From Selaginella moellendorffii (Eukaryota; Streptophyta; Lycopodiopsida; Selaginellales; Selaginellaceae): a stretch of 64,000 nt of DNA. Of the stretch, positions 11,108-22,085 are shown in pieces; positions within the stretch are counted from its first letter, which is position 1; each line of letters opens with the position of its first letter. A program made the position numbers and the translations under genes. The stretch is taken from assembly GCF_000143415.4 (NCBI RefSeq), contig NW_003314285.1:905451-969450 (forward strand), written 5' to 3'. Below the pieces are notes generated by a model. It was not told the DNA's origin. It worked only from the letters and a program-made list of their open reading frames with translations, and searched no databases.

Positions 11108-12355
11108 TTAGAAGCCAATCGATTGCCAGCCTTTCTTCTCCAGCGCCTTTCGCAAAGCCTGTGTGGTGTTCTTCAAGTTAGTCCACAAAACTAGATTTCC
11201 ACAAAACTAATGGAAGAGTGCGCTTACTCTGATTCTCTTGCGATTAGCATCGAAATCCGACGATCCCACGCGAGAAGCCGACCTGTACTCAACCAGCGAT
11301 CGATTCCCAGGCGGGAACCAAAACTCGACATCGTCTACAAACTGGAAGAAAAAAAAATTAAAAAATTATAGCGTGAAACCAAACTCCGAGAAAAAAAAAA
11401 GAGAAAAACTTACACCCAGATAGGGAGATTGATACTCAACGTAGACGTAATCGTCAGTGTTCTTGACGATGTTTGGAGTATAGTTTTCCGGCTTGGTTGA
11501 AGATATCTGAAAGAAAAAATAAAATTTTTGAACCAAAAAAAAAAAAAAAGATTCTTAGAAGCTTACAACAGCGAGAAGCTCTTTCATGGCCTGCTCTCTG
11601 GTGGCGGGGTTTTTTCTTCCACGTCCATCTTCTGGATTATACGTCCTGTCACCACGTTTCCCATAAGCCAAGAGAAAAAAAGGAAAAAAAAAAGAGTTGA
11701 TTTTATTACCACGGAGGTACGTAGTGAGATGGATCGTTTGCTTCTTCAGAGGTTGAAATGCAATTCGGAGTTGGAGGGCACAGCGCAAGGGACGGCGGAT
11801 TTTTTTGTATTCCAAGATAGTCAGGTCGCGTTCCACTGGGTTTTTGGAATTTTTTTCTAGCCTCTAATCAAGGCGAGAACGAAAGATGAACAAACAAAAG
11901 ATGAATACCTGAAGTTGAAAATGGCAGCCAGAGATGCCAATCCGCTCGACTGAAGCAGCAAAGTTCTGTAGAACAAGAACACCAATCAATCAAATCAATT
12001 GCAAGACAACAAGATCAAAAGAGAACAAAATCCACAGTGACACGAGGATTACCGTCTGCTAGAGCTGCTTTCATCGGAGCGTAAGATGATTGGATTCTTT
12101 GTGGGAGTGGAACCCCGTGAACCGGACAGAGACGCTTGGCTCAAGCTTCGAAAAAAAAAAAGACAAAAAAGAAAAAATAAAGAAAAGAAACTGTGAGACA
12201 CACATGAAAGAGCTCCCTGTAGGCCCGAAAGGAAGAAAAGGAAAAGAGAAACAACCACAGCCATGGTCTTTGAATCTTTGTTTCTCTTTTCTCTTTGTAT
12301 AATGCGAAGAAAAATCATGAAGGAGCACTCACCAAGACAGAGATACGCAAGCCAT
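11108..12355 (-). CDS. Chloroplast DUF1499 protein, probably thylakoid lumenal
   Basis: Function unknown; DUF1499 proteins occur in cyanobacteria, proteobacteria and plastids. Eight small exons: 12355-12333, 12139-12053, 11965-11909, 11835-11710, 11645-11567, 11506-11414, 11341-11228, 11170-11108 (642 nt, 213 aa). The N-terminus is a Ser/Thr-rich transit peptide (MACVSLSCQASLSGS). A twin arginine and a hydrophobic run follow (SSSSRRTLLLQSSGLASLAA), the pattern of Tat-type lumen targeting. The DUF1499 core has LALCPPTPNCISTSEEA, DPSHYVPPW, VEYQSPYLGFVDDVEFWF and EYRSASRVG, and the protein ends with KKGWQSIGF. Seven introns in a 213-residue protein are typical of this genome. Lumen location is inferred from the signal alone. 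Confidence 0.88.
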
Positions 12356-12467
12356 CCTTCTCCTTCAATCGCCCAAACAGATGGATATAGGGCAACCACC
12401 ACACAACATAAACCTTCTAAGCTTGGCAGATAAAGTTTGAATTTTGCAAATCTTTCCAGTTCTTTTT

Positions 12468-14306
12468 CTACAGCTTCTTCACAAGTAGAGGAGCACCATA
12501 TACTGGTTTCATACTGACAGGACTTCCGGGAGCGTGGACGTAATCCTCAGCGAGCGTGAAGGAAAACTTGGCGAGCAGCAGCGAGAGGAGCAGCCTTGCC
12601 TCGATCAATGCGAAGTTCATGCCGAGACACATCCGCGGCCCCGCTCCGAAAGCCATGAACTCGGATATGTCCTTGGTTTTCTTGTTGATGAAACGCTCGG
12701 GATTAAACTCGGAGACATCGTCCCCCCAATCTTCTTTGCTTTGGAGCAGCAGAGCCAGCGGACACAAGACTAGAGTTCCCGGAAGAATGGAGAACTCCCC
12801 GATTTCGTGGGCTTGATGGCACTGTCTCGTCACGGTCGAAACCGGAGGGAAGAGTCGAAGAACCTCGTGGATGATCCAGCCAACCTTCAGATCAAACAGG
12901 AGATTTAGTCAAATGGAGCTGCAAGAACACTATAGAGAACTTACAACTTCGAGGCTTGAGAGATCTTCAGCACTTAGATCACGACCTCCACACCGTTTGT
13001 GCGCTGCGAAGATCTCGTCCCTGGCACGCTGCTGCCACTCTTGGTGGACCGAGAGCATGATCAGTGACCAAGTGAGCGTCAATGCGGTGGTGGAGTGACC
13101 CGCGAAGAAGATTGTCTTGCACTCGTCCAGGAGCTGGTCCATTGTCATCGTTGGCGACTTGTTCTCCACGGCCTCGAGCATCATGTCGAGGAGATCATAC
13201 ACAGGCTTGCCGTTCTCGTCAGGATTTCTGGTCTTTTCGGCCCAGCGGTTGCGAATTATATCTCGCAGCAGCGTGTTCACGTATTGCTCACTGCGCCGGA
13301 GGTGGAGATTCTCCCGTGTTGGCAGGAAACTATTTCATCACAACCAAGTTTTCAGAGAAAAAATCGACTTTTTTTCGAAAGTTTTGCTCGTGAACGATCA
13401 CCTGTATCCAGGTATAAGCCGCTTGTAGCTGTTCATGTAGAGCAGTCCCGTAGAGAGAAGCCTGTCCAAGCACTCGAAAGCAGCGTAACCAGTGTTGGTG
13501 CCTCCAATGGTTGCTCCAAACGACGCTCTTGTGATCACGTCCAAGGTTAGAGCCGCCATCTCTCTGTGAGCATCGATTCTCGTCGTCTCTCGAGAGCTCC
13601 ATTTCCTGGCCAGATCTTCTCCAGCACCAGACATATGCCGCATCAATCCCTGTAGAAGAATCGGAGAAACATTAGAAAAATCGGATTTTGTATTCATGGG
13701 TATCACCTTCAAGTATGCAAGCTTGAATGCGGGATTGAGAATCTTGCGCTGCTGTCTCCAGAAATCTCCGTCGGTGACAACAACACCTCTGCCAACAACG
13801 GCTCTGAGGATCTGGCGAGACAAATCGGCCTTGATGTAGGAAGAGGATCGAGACATAAGAACTTGCTTCACTAGCTCGGTATCAGCCACCAGGATTCGAG
13901 TCGTGGAGCCAAGCTCGTGAACTGAGATTCTCCCTGTAACAATATGGTGATCGATCAGATGAAGGGAACTTCAAGAACCAGAAAAGACTTTTTTCTTGTG
14001 TTGAGCAAAGAACAAACAGAGAGGAGTGATACCATAAGTTTGCTGGAATGTAGCAAGGTCTGGAATAACCCTGAACTTGGTCGCGGCGTGGAAGCTGGTC
14101 TCAAACTTTGGCACCGAGTTGAAGAGCTTGCGAATCTCGGGGATGTTGCCGACGATCAATCGGAATGGAGGCCCTGGAATGCCCTGCTTGGCGTAGAAGC
14201 AGCGGAATCTCCAGGCGTGCCACAGGCTCCTCGCAGCAGGAACGAGCAGCCAAACAACCAAAAACACACCACAAGAACATAGAATCTTCCACAAGAAATC
14301 TTCCAT
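12468..14306 (-). CDS. Cytochrome P450, CYP72 clan
   Basis: An ER-anchored haem monooxygenase; substrate unknown. Five exons: 14306-14033, 13933-13707, 13649-13402, 13329-12945, 12884-12468 (1551 nt, 516 aa). An in-frame ATG five codons upstream (14321) is also possible. An N-terminal anchor (MEDFLWKILCSCGVFLVVWL) is followed by the Pro-rich hinge GIPGPPF. I-helix oxygen-binding motif: FFAGHSTTALTLTW. K-helix: HEVLRLFPPV (ExxR). PERF: EFNPERF. Haem loop: FMAFGAGPRMCLG with the Cys ligand. The sequence around the K-helix and haem loop has the CYP72-clan style (hormone, terpenoid and fatty-acid hydroxylases), but I cannot assign a family number. It stands alone here, with no neighbouring biosynthetic genes. 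Confidence 0.93.
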
Positions 14307-14321
14307 AGCCAAATAGCTCAA

Positions 14322-14740
14322 GGGTCTCTCACTCTTTTTTCTCTTAGGTTAGCAACCTTATCTCAAATGTATGCCACTTGTCATGGGCTATGAAGATTGT
14401 TTGGTTGTTTATAAAGAGATTTCATCTTCTCAGTTTGTCAACTCATTTGTACATTTTAGCAGTGAATTCCAACTACACATTGTTTGTAGTGACCTCTTAT
14501 GCCATTTATGACTAGATGAAATAAATCACTTTTCACTTGTCATATTTTCCACGTTGTGAGACTTTTCATAGTACATTCAAGATCAATTTGCCACCATTAT
14601 TTTCTTTCAAACAAGTTGGGATATGTCTGCAAAGAATAACAGTGCTGTGAGAATCACAAATAATCATTTCATCAGTCAATCATGCAGCTACTTAAAACTG
14701 AGAAACCTTCAAGCTAAGTTAAATCACCCAAATCCCTCCA
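14322..14740. other. P450 promoter / SWEET 3' flank
   Basis: About 420 bp, AT-rich, between the P450 start and the stop codon of the SWEET gene. Both genes are on the minus strand, so it serves as the P450 upstream region and the SWEET 3' region. No repeat or further gene is seen. Confidence 0.4.
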
Positions 14741-16654
14741 TCACAGAAAGATGGTTTCCAATTCAGCCCCGTATTCCTCTTCGTCAAAAGCCTCCTGGAG
14801 CCTCCGCAGCTCGTCTGCTCTCTTCTGCTCTTCTTGAGCTTTCATCCTCGCAAAAGCTTCCTCTTGCTCTTTCCGGGCTTTCGCCTCGTCAGCCACCTCA
14901 TCCGGAGCTTTGGTCGGTTGATCCCTGCCGGACGGAGCAACCTTGGACGTAACCTCCCTCGCCAGCTCCTTGATCTTGGGAGTGACCACGGAGACGGTCT
15001 CCTTCATCTTGGGAGGAACGGCGGGAGGAGGAGGAGTTTCCTTCAACACCGCGTCCTTGAAAGTCTTTGGAGCTTCCTTGACGGCCTCCATAACTTTGGC
15101 TACACCACTTAGCGCTTCCACCGCTGTCGAAGGCTGCTGAGCTTCCTCTGGAGGTGGCGGTGGCGATGGCGATGGAGGCGAAACTTTGAACGTTGGAACT
15201 GGCTTCAAGCCTGGAGCTTGAGTTTGAGTCGATGGAGGAGGCTGCGGAGCTGGAGCTGACGCTGTTCTAGCGTAGTCAGGCCTGGAGACGACTGGATCCG
15301 GAGCCGATGGTGCCTTCATCAGACGATGGCTCGGTTTGATCTCGTCTTTTCTGCCTCCCATGATCTCGACCTTGAGGCTTTCGGAGTGAACGTGTGTGGC
15401 TGCCGCTGTCGTCGGTGGAGCACCAGGCATTGCCGCGGGAGGAGAAGGTAGAACTCTACCTGCAGTGCCTGCCGAGGTGGAGATGGCCTCCGAAAGATCT
15501 GTGGTTCCTCGAGTTATGATGTCCGAGAGGTCCGTCGCTGTTGCTCCCTCGGTTGTGTACGCGGCAGCGATTCCTTCTGTTAGTGAGGCCGGAGGAGTCT
15601 TGTATTTACGGTACTTTGCATAGAGGCCGAGCTGGAGTGCGCCTAGAAGCACTCCCAGTCCGTTTGGAATCTAAACGAAAAACGATACGAAAAGTTAACT
15701 CTAGATGGAGTTGACGCCCGAAGATACTCACGATAATGAACTTGTCTTGCTTGAGAATACCATACAATGCCCAGATTGTAGCGTTGACAAAGCTACACAA
15801 CGAAAGCATGAAAGGCATGTACTCCACGCTCTTGGTTTCGATCACCATTTTCTGGAGAGGAGAAAGAGAAGTGAAGTGAGCGAGATCCACAAGACCGAGA
15901 GAAAATCGCCAGAGAATTTGTTTTAATCACCTTGTTTGTTTGTTTTGTGTGAATCTTAAGCTCAGCTTTTGTGAGTGTTTTACCATAACCGACAGCGGTG
16001 CTGCATACATCATCGTGTTGATTATCACGTTGATTGATCCCAGAAACGTTGTCCTGTCGTCGCCCTCAAACGCTCCCAGCGTGATGGCGAAAGTGATCGC
16101 ACAAAAGAAGATCACAAACACTAGACTCCGCAAAACTTGAGTCTGCAGGAAAACCATAAGCTCAAGAACAAAGCAAAGTTGCAAAGAAAGAGAAACAAAG
16201 AAGAACTCGAGCTATGGAGCGTACCTTGACAGGCCATGCCGCGTAGTAGATGAAGATGACTAGATAAACCGCCTCAATCACAATGCCGGCCCCGTTGATC
16301 GTGAGGACGAGGATGTTGTTCTCGCTGATGATGGGCAGGCCATAGAAGAACCAGAGCAAGCAATTCATGAGTGTACACACATAGGGAAACGCCGAGAACC
16401 GCCCGGTATCCTTTTGTTTGTAGATGATCGAGAATGTCGGCCTGGAAAGCAGCGAAGAAACAAGATCGATTTAGGGGAATGGAGGCCGAGATACGAGAGA
16501 TCTGGAAGCGGTGCTTACAGCGGGGAGAAGAACATGATCATCGCCGTGATATTTCCTGCGAGGTCACCGAAATATCGCGGAATGAGATCGAAATCTCGCA
16601 ATGTGGGACTGGATTCTTACCTAAGACGCCGAGCGCCACTGTTCCAGACCCCAT
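14741..16654 (-). CDS. SWEET sugar transporter with 285-residue C-terminal extension
   Basis: A seven-helix sugar uniporter of the MtN3/saliva family. Six exons: 16654-16621, 16555-16519, 16441-16225, 16142-15984, 15851-15732, 15670-14741 (1497 nt, 498 aa). The two MtN3 repeats are clear: PTFSIIYKQKDTGRFSAFPY with TLMNCLLWFFYGLP, then KTQVLRSLVF through MYAAPLSVM, KSVEYMPFMLSLCSFVNATI and NGLGVLLGALQLGLYAKY. The transporter core ends near residue 213. Most plant SWEETs stop 20-90 residues later. This one continues in the same exon for 285 residues: Thr/Ser/Pro-rich linkers, a run of prolines (SPPSPSPPPPPEE), and a strongly charged Lys/Glu/Ala helix near the end (about the last 65 residues) that looks like a coiled coil. 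The tail is cytosolic by topology and could bind partners or be phosphorylated. It is divergent with the gene at 16784; the start codons are only 129 bp apart. Confidence 0.92.
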
Positions 16655-16783
16655 CCTTCGATCGCCCGGAGTGGAATCGCTCGAGCGCTCAAAGGAGTAT
16701 CATCAAGAAGGAGCAAAGCTTTTCACACCACTCCTAAACGAAACCGTTATAACGAGAAACTTTAGGGCTAGGTTAGGCTGAGG
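16655..16783. promoter_or_regulatory. Compact bidirectional promoter (SWEET / unknown gene)
   Basis: The 129 bp between two divergent ATGs must hold both 5' leaders and the promoters. It is moderately GC-rich and has a TTTAGGGCTAGG stretch at about 16759-16770, partly like a telo-box. No TATA box is evident. Confidence 0.45.
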
Positions 16784-18948
16784 ATGATCGTTCAGGTAAG
16801 CGCATTCTTTTTCTTCTTCTTCTTCTTCTTCTTCTTCGCTGGAGTGAGTATCGATCGATTCTATCAGGTGCTACTCAAGGAGCGGATCAATGAGTTTGAT
16901 TTCCGGGAATGGACGGTTTCGGTGGCTTGCGGTCTCGGATCCCAGCGACTGCGCTGGCTCGCGCATGCGGCGTGTGCGCGCATGGCCTACAACACAGGCA
17001 AGCGAGAATTTGGGAAGAATGCTTCGTTATTCATGGATTTCTTCCCTCTCTCAGGTGATGTCCCTGCGAAATATGTGCCTCAAGCTGTGCGATCCATGGT
17101 AAGTCGTGTAAGATCTTTAAAGTCTTTCTCATTTCACTGCTTAATAGGGAGGAGAGGTGTTTCACCCCGACTTGATTATCAACAAGACTCTACAAGATGG
17201 TGCTCAAGTGGAAGTCGAATGCTCAAGTAAAAGATCGGCCGTTTGTTCTTTCTGTCCTTCATCAATGCTGACGTTAAGATGTCATATTTCAGGAGGGCCC
17301 GAGTCCTTCACTGTTTACTACGAGGGAAAGCCAGCTCCGGTCATCAAGGATTTCTTTCCCAAAAAACAAGAAGAAGAAGATAAAAAACCAGAAGAACTAG
17401 AACAGCTTACTAAAACTCCTTCAGGTTTGTCAGCATTCTTTCTTTTGTTTAATCGTTTTGCTCATTGTTTCTGGTTTTCCTCTTTGTAGAAACTGCTCAA
17501 GGTCAACCTCCTCCTACCGAAGCCCCACCTGCACAAACAACAGAAACTCCACTGGCCCCAGCTGGTAATTCAGTGCTTAAGCTGGCCTTGTATTGTTGGC
17601 GTGACTTGTGTTCGCAGTGGACAGCGAGGGAAATCCTCTTCCTATGGAACCTCCACCTCCCCTTCCTCCGCCTGATAAGAGAGTCGTATGGGCCAACACT
17701 GTTCTAGACTCCATAGGTACTTTTTTGGAAGGGTGTAAAGGCTTGTCACGGTTGACTTGACATTGTGTTGGTTGATTGGCAGACTGGACGAAGTATCCTG
17801 TTGCCGGAGATCTTAACATCAATTATGAGACTTGGGAAAAGGACTGTGGTATGTCCGCGTATACGCCTCAGTTTTTTGATTGACTTGGTGTACAGCGCCG
17901 CTGCTGTCTAGGAATCGTGCAATCGGTCTTAATCTGGTACTGTGCCAAAGGCGATGAGATCGAGGACAAGGATTTTGGAGTACTCAATTGTGTATGGTTT
18001 TCGTTTCTTTGTGCTTTACATGATTCGTTGACAAGCAGCCTTTTTCCAGGAGCAATTTCGAGAAATATTTGTTGATACAAAGCTGTGTATTGATCAAGCT
18101 GGTGGTAAGCTACTCTATGTAATTTCCAATTAATTATTGATTATCAACGATTTGCTGCAGAGGATGTGGTCGATAGTTGTTTCGATGACGGTTTAAAAGC
18201 TACGAACTGCCCATCAGCTTATCAGCTTTCACTTGTGGAGTTTATTCCCGCACTCGTCCAATTTGCCTCATGTAATTCCTTTTGTTTCCCTCTCTTCGAC
18301 GCTAATTTTCAGGCTTTCTATGCAGCCTCGTTATTCGAACCATTTGTACCAGAGCGCGATAGACAACATCTATCAACAAGGGTAGCTTCATAAGGCACAT
18401 TATAGCTAGAAAATGGCTCGTCTTCACAGGTCACGCATCTCATTCGCAATTTCTTAGCACGGACCTTGAGCGAGCAAATCTCAGCGGGGCTTAAAGAACT
18501 GCACAAGGCAGCCAAGACTGGGACCGTATGCATGGTAAGCAAGCAGACACATTTTTAGTTCTGAAACATTTTGTTTTTCTCCAGGACGTTCTCAAAGAGA
18601 ACAAAGAGCTGTCTCAAGCATGCATAAAGCGTTGCAAGCCCCCGTCTGATCCCACTAAGAAGAAAATTAGAGTTCCATTCCACATACTTTTACCTTTTTT
18701 TCGGGTAAGTCATTTATTTGAAATGACAATTGATTCAATCTTTTTCTTTTGTGTGCTTGTAGAGATGGCTTGTGCTTGGTGACCACTGGAAACCACAGAG
18801 AGCGTCACTGATACTTATATACGCGTTCCAAAGGTCGCAAGTAAGTGGCAATCGAGAAACGAAAGTATATGTGTGCTAAGTTGCTCTACAGGGTGTTGGC
18901 GAATTTACTCCCGTTCCTTCTGGCTTCAGCTTTGGACCAAAACAATGA
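16784..18948 (+). CDS. Unrecognised 15-exon protein with EF-hand-like segment
   Basis: I do not recognise the family. Exons: 16784-16795, 16868-17098, 17148-17226, 17293-17424, 17490-17564, 17618-17716, 17783-17848, 17912-17991, 18050-18104, 18161-18271, 18326-18381, 18430-18534, 18585-18704, 18763-18840, 18892-18948 (1356 nt, 451 aa). Every junction has GT-AG and phases match. The N-terminal third is globular (MDFFPLSGDVPAKYVP; VYYEGKPAPVIKDFFP). A Lys/Glu- then Pro-rich linker follows (EEEDKKPEELEQL; MEPPPPLPPP). The C-terminal half is helical, with an EF-hand-like segment (EQFREIFVDTKL...LSLVEFIPALVQFA). Motifs of the form LxxxEFIxALVxxA occur in several flagellar-associated proteins, and lycophytes have swimming sperm. 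A ciliary role is therefore possible but is only a guess. The last exon ends early; see the tail at 18893-19201. Intron 1 contains a (TTC)n run. Confidence 0.75.
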
Positions 18949-19201
18949 GAAGGGTAAGGGCCTTCCGCATTGGGACTTTGCCATCGAAAGGTTTAAGTAT
19001 TTGCTTTCTTTCATGCAGTTTTTTTTCGGAGCTTCATATTTTGCCTTCATGGAGTCGACGTCTCTCATCAAAATCTCCGACCATGCTTACCTGAGAGACT
19101 TCCTGGACAAGGTTTTCAAGAGATCTGGGGTTGCCAAGCCGCTCTACACTACATATGAAGAAAAGAAGGCCTATCTTCGCTCAATACTCTTACACGAGTG
19201 A
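18893..19201 (+). other. Out-of-frame, protein-like tail of the preceding gene
   Basis: Read one base out of phase from exon 15 of the preceding gene, the sequence encodes VLANLLPFLLASALDQNNEK. A well-formed 65-bp intron follows (GTAAGG...ATGCAG), then about 60 further residues including DHAYLRDFLDKVFKRSG and EEKKAYLRSILLHE before a stop at 19201. The codon pattern looks coding. Either exon 14 uses a weak donor at 18834, or one extra G in the GGG at 18891-18893 truncates the protein, or this is coincidence. Confidence 0.45.
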
Positions 19202-19275
19202 TTGATTTCATATGTTTAACAGTGTAAGAGAGAAAATTGCGCTCTGTGACGATGAAAGATATACCCCAAAGAGCT

Positions 19276-19340
19276 CTAGCCACCACACAAGATGGAGAAC
19301 TAAAGCCTAGCCAACCTCCTACATTTCCAGGAGTGGGTAT
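19276..19340 (-). pseudogene. Fragment resembling the 3' end of the Kazal inhibitor gene
   Basis: About 65 bp matching, with small gaps, the 3' coding end of the Kazal inhibitor gene at 41890-41972. Shared pieces include CCACACAAGATGGA, TAAAGCC and AACCTCCTNCATTTCCAGG. It sits in the same antisense orientation, has no open Kazal domain, and is probably a stray copy of a relative. Confidence 0.45.
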
Positions 19341-22085
19341 TTTGTGTAGAAATTGTTTGAAATACTTTTCAAGAGTGACCAATTTTGTCCAGGCAGAAAA
19401 ACTTTTTGGTAAGATTTTTATAATTATACGTTTACATAATTATATGAAATTATTAATATCAAAGATAAATATATTTTTAGATACATTATAGAAGAAGAAC
19501 TTAACAACTTACAATACTTACATTCTCCAAAAATATATAATTTTCTTTAGAAATAAATGTTATAATATTAAAAATAATGTTAAAAAAGTGACAAAAAAAG
19601 CCTAAGTAAGTATTATATTAAAAATAAGGTAATAAAAAATTTATTATATACATATTGTTTTCTTTTATTTTAAAAACTTAGTGAAATTATATGATAAAAA
19701 TATTAATATATGGTTTTATTTATTTATTGGTTAAGTTTTACAACTGAATCATGTATGTCATGGAAAACTTTCTATAAACAACAAAATGCTAAAATAGAAA
19801 GACTACAAAACATTATTTCCATTATAAAATTTGGAGAAACAAGTTTCTGAAATGAAAAATAAAAAATAATAACATAGTTAGAATATAACTTTCTTAAATT
19901 CATTTTTGGATCACTCATATTTTTTGTTCAAAATCAAATAAATTAAAGGTTTTTTCAGATAATTATAAAATTCATTTGGTAATAAACAATGATGTAGAAA
20001 TTTGATTATTTTATTACTTATCAATCATTGACTAAATATTATAGATTAATGGCTGTGGGTTACCAATCACTTTATATAATGTTTTTATCTAGAACCATGG
20101 TTTGAATCTTTATAGTGTAAACTCATAAATTTAAATATTTCAAAGATTTCACTCAACCCAATACTTTAAAACCTTTAACTGATTAGAAATAGGTGCATTT
20201 TTATTCATGAACTCTTTTTTTATATATTTGAACCATAATAATAGTCTTTTAAGCTGTTCTCTTTGATTTCTTACACAAATATATCAATTTAATTATTGAA
20301 AAATAGAAAATTAAAATTAATTAAGGATATTGGCAATGACCCAACAACATTGTTCTATGTTGGGACTTTTTTACAAGAATATCTTCACTATCTAGATTTA
20401 CACTATTTGAGTTTAAATTTAATTATAAAGAGTTAATCCAAGTTGAGAAAATATATATGCGTTCAAGAGAAAATCTAGATTTACTTCTTCCATGAGAAAT
20501 GTTTATGTAGTGTCAACCAAAACTTCATCACTATTTTAGTTTTCTTTTGCATATTAATTAGAAATGAAGTTTTTTTAAAGTATTTTGTAGATCATAAATA
20601 TCTTAACAACCATTTTTATAACTTCCTTTATTTTTAAATTTAACTGTCTATTTTAGCAATATTTGCCGCTTCATCTTGTTGCTTTACCAATATTAAAATT
20701 CATTGCCTCTTTTGCTTTGAACTTGCAAAGTCATTTTTCTTCTTCTTCTTTAGCCTTCTTATTCGATGCAATTGTTATAATATACTCAAGATATATCAAA
20801 GATTTGTAGGTTCATGAACATTTGTCCTTCAGTGAGTGTCTTTTGATTTGTTATAGTTGGCATTTAAAGGTGTGATGTAAACTCTTGAAAAATTAGTGGA
20901 TTTGAAGTTCATTAGAATTGAATATTGATGTCATTTGCAACTGTGACACTTTGCAAAGGATTTAGCTCATCATTTTTTGTATCATTATCTTCTTAAAGCC
21001 AACTTTATAATGTTCTTTGATGTAAGGGCTTGATTCAATCTACTAGGACTTAACACATTCTAGCTATAATGGTTAAAAGTTCATATATCAAAGTAATGAA
21101 CAATGTTCCATAAAAAAGTTAATAGGTATGGATTAGGATTGATAAGTTGATTGGTTGTTAAAGTTGAGTTATAACTAATAAACCCCTATATAATTATGTT
21201 GTTAGAGCTACCAACAAAATATAGATATTAGATGAGTGATTGTTGATACACTTTCAATTTTAATGAGCCCATGTGGAAGGAGAAATGACAAGTTAATGAA
21301 GTACAGTATTGCTAGTGTAATAAATTGCTACACGTTGCATGTAGCAACACTTGGTTTTCTTAATAGGAGTGCTATTTTTACTTATTAATCTAATTGATCA
21401 AATAAAATTTTATAATTAGAAGCATGTTTGTAACTTATAAATACAAAATTAATCTTATTGCATATCAACCATTAGATGGTAAAATAAAAAAGAATATACT
21501 AGAAAGTGTTTAAGAAATTTTATAAATATAAATATATTTTTAAATTATAAATACAAGATAAATCTAAATGAATAGTAACCGTACGATGGTAAAATATTCT
21601 AGAATATCCAAATATATTCTAGGTATATCCACTACTATCTCAATCCCCCTACAGGTTTGCTTTAGCAAACCAAAAAGTATGATACTTATATTTTCTTTAT
21701 AAGTGAAGATGACCTTTGGAATATTTACTTTTAATTCATAGATAATATTGGCTAACAATATTTTCTTTATAAATATTTATCATGAATAGTTAAGGGTAAT
21801 CTATAATAGGAGTTGCCAAACTTTCCAGGCTGTTGGATCCAGCCAATAGTAGTCATCTGATGGGAGGTAACTTAGTAAATATCACTTTTTTATTGTGTGT
21901 TCTTCTAAAATATTTTTGTGAGGTTTGGGCTGGCCAATAGCATGTGATATGGCTTGAGCTAGAGGAGAATGTGTGAGCAAAAATTGCTTGTTTGTGTGGC
22001 CCAAGAGAGATAAAACTCTCCTTTTATCATAGCTCCTCTCAATTGTGAAGTTTCTCATTGTAAGTATTATTGAAATTGTTAACAT
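19341..22085. other. AT-rich gene-free block
   Basis: Start of the first repeat block, with a sharp rise in A+T after about 19.4 kb. No reading frame of interest and no recognisable element domain; probably ancient, methylation-decayed transposon sequence. Confidence 0.5.
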
